From contig CALLHY010000003.1 of assembly GCA_938009275.1 (NCBI GenBank), forward strand, positions 33,160 through 97,159: a stretch of 64,000 nucleotides of DNA. The letters are read 5' to 3'. Numbering within the stretch: the first letter of the stretch is position 1; each line of letters begins with the position of its first letter. Below are positions 63,221-64,000 of the stretch, one piece after another. Position numbers and translations under genes: made by a program. The notes beneath the pieces are model-generated. The model searched no databases, was not told the DNA's origin, and was given only the letters and a program-made list of their open reading frames with translations. The stretch is from an uncultured bacterium (GTDB lineage Bacteria > Cloacimonadota > Cloacimonadia > Cloacimonadales > Cloacimonadaceae).

Positions 63221-63278
63221 GTTCCCGTGGAGACGGGAACCTAGCCCTATCCTCGTCATTTCAGATTTAGTCTGAAAT
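63221..63278 (+). repeat. REP-like hairpin pair
   Basis: GTTCCCGT-GGAG-ACGGGAAC (63221-63240) and ATTTCAGA-TTTAG-TCTGAAAT (63258-63278). They belong to the family found at 57219-57286. Confidence 0.75.
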
Positions 63279-63317
63279 CCAGCACATTGTTAAACTGTCA
63301 CTTTGTAACTTCATCAC

Positions 63318-63352
63318 CCCTCGACACCTCGACTTCTCGACTTCTCGACTTC
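63318..63352 (+). repeat. Tandem 8-bp block, TCGACTTC type
   Basis: Three to four units of TCGACTTC, followed by CCCAGCACTCCAACACTCT, which recurs after 63712. Confidence 0.75.
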
Positions 63353-63373
63353 CCCAGCACTCCAACACTCTTT

Positions 63374-63476
63374 TGTCGTTCCCGTGGAGACGGGAATCCA
63401 GCCCCTTCTCCGTCGTTCCCGACTTCTCCTTCACTCCCGCACTCTTTTGTCGTTCCCGACTTGTTCGGGAATCCAG
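63374..63476 (+). repeat. REP-like hairpins, one interrupted
   Basis: TTCCCGT-GGAG-ACGGGAA (63379-63396) and TTCCCGA-CTTGT-TCGGGAA (63453-63471). A partial copy of the latter (GTCGTTCCCGACTT) precedes at 63412. Confidence 0.7.
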
Positions 63477-63485
63477 TTTATTTTC

Positions 63486-63547
63486 CACGAATTACACGAA
63501 TCACCCCAAGAATTAACACGAATTACCCCACGAATAAACACGAATAT
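63486..63547 (+). repeat. Irregular CACGAATTA repeat
   Basis: CACGAAT recurs about every 10-17 bp. Similar strings lie at 57296-57325, also next to REP-like hairpins. Confidence 0.55.
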
Positions 63548-63687
63548 GCACGGCAGAAAGGGATAGGGCTGCCGAAAACTGTTCGGCAGGGCAGCGAAGC
63601 TGCCTGACTATAAGCGAGCGTTGCTCGCTGTGGCAAACGGATTTTGCCACCCCATTGCTCCCGCACTCCAGAACACCAGAACTACCC

Positions 63688-63712
63688 CTCGACCTCTCGA
63701 CCTCTCGACTCC
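63688..63712 (+). repeat. Tandem 8-bp block, TCGACCTC type
   Basis: Three units of TCGACCTC/TCGACTCC, followed by CCCAGCACTCCAACACTCT as after the block at 63318. Confidence 0.7.
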
Positions 63713-63797
63713 CCCAGCACTCCAACACTCTATGCCCAGTCCGTGTTTCACTTTTCCACTCTTCCACCTTTCGTAGCTTCGGAAAGCTACACTTCCC

Positions 63798-63840
63798 TTC
63801 GACTTCTCGACTTCTCCACGACTTCTCGACTTCTCGACTT
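63798..63840 (+). repeat. Tandem 8-bp block, TCGACTTC type
   Basis: Five TCGACTTC-like units with one interruption (CACGACTTC). Confidence 0.7.
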
Positions 63841-63863
63841 TCATACCACTGTCAAACCCTAAA

Positions 63864-63911
63864 CCTTGCTTACTATGTTCCCATTGCGATGTCGTTGCGC
63901 CTCCCAGCAAA
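63864..63911 (-). repeat. Dispersed 48-bp repeat, inverted copy of 6270-6317
   Basis: On the minus strand it reads TTTGCTGGGAGGCGCAACG through to GCAAGG, with about 80% identity to the copy at 6270. Confidence 0.7.
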
Positions 63912-64000
63912 TTGCAGGGAATCGCAACGGTATCGCAACGATATCTTACTAATCTTTCCCAGTTGAATAAGCCATTGGTGGACAATAAAATAGTTAAAAA

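Larger units (their letters stand above)
62906..64000. other. Repeat-rich non-coding end of the window
   Basis: 1.1 kb without a supported gene. Open frames here are made of repeat sequence and lack ribosome sites. It holds REP-like hairpins, TCGACTTC-type tandem blocks and one end of a dispersed 48-bp repeat. Confidence 0.7.

Noticed and set aside
63513..63985. Several 70-125-codon frames at the window end
   Set aside because: Their translations consist of the tandem blocks and hairpins, none has a ribosome site, and they overlap on both strands.

Overview
The window is about 64 kb of a Gram-negative bacterial genome of moderate GC content. Its gene content fits the Cloacimonadota (Candidatus Cloacimonas-like) best. 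This is an inference from protein style: many secreted proteins ending in FlgD-like/T9SS-type sorting domains or in a short FN3-like module, GLUG, FG-GAP and lamin-tail proteins, a membrane pyrophosphatase, and intergenic DNA rich in short repeats. There is no rRNA, no convincing tRNA and no CRISPR array.

Layout. 0-6 kb: an FG-GAP secreted protein (cut by the window edge) and a 1644-residue protein with two cyclase domains, a STAND-type ATPase and many TPRs, the architecture of soluble adenylyl cyclase. 6-18.6 kb: an FN3-ended secreted protein, the ComM/YifB AAA+ ATPase, a lone solute-binding lipoprotein, two large secreted proteins, a DUF3795 protein, a subtilase and a HIT hydrolase. 18.9-24.3 kb: a signalling cluster (hybrid histidine kinase convergent with a response regulator/histidine kinase pair). 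24.5-33.6 kb: an MFS transporter, a pilin-like protein, an ArsR/DUF2087 regulator divergent from a glutathione peroxidase, a DhaL-DegV fusion overlapping a DUF1295 membrane protein, and another sorted secreted protein.

33.6-39.6 kb is an accessory island. Two copies of a ~350 bp repeat flank it, and each is associated with a copy of the same small gene, intact on the left and a 3' remnant on the right. Inside are a three-gene AT-rich cassette (a protein with a hydrophobic segment, a SEC-C zinc protein and a PIN-like protein) and dinD. The cassette is the best candidate here for an undescribed, possibly defensive, system.

39.6-56.6 kb returns to core genes: a lamin-tail secreted protein, glycogen phosphorylase, a DUF4097-like lipoprotein, a DUF5916-like outer-membrane protein, HU plus a 29-residue ribosomal-type mini protein, a membrane pyrophosphatase, adenylosuccinate synthetase with an altered P-loop, then a tightly packed run of FadL-like porin, DUF362/ferredoxin, FtsB/DivIC-like protein and diguanylate cyclase. 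56.6-57.5 kb holds two 8-bp tandem arrays. 57.5-62.9 kb encodes a flavin-type split-barrel protein, a transglutaminase-like secreted protein and two glycosyltransferases. The last 1.1 kb is repeat-rich and non-coding.

All calls come from reading motifs by eye. Family names for well-conserved enzymes are secure; names for secreted and accessory proteins are tentative.
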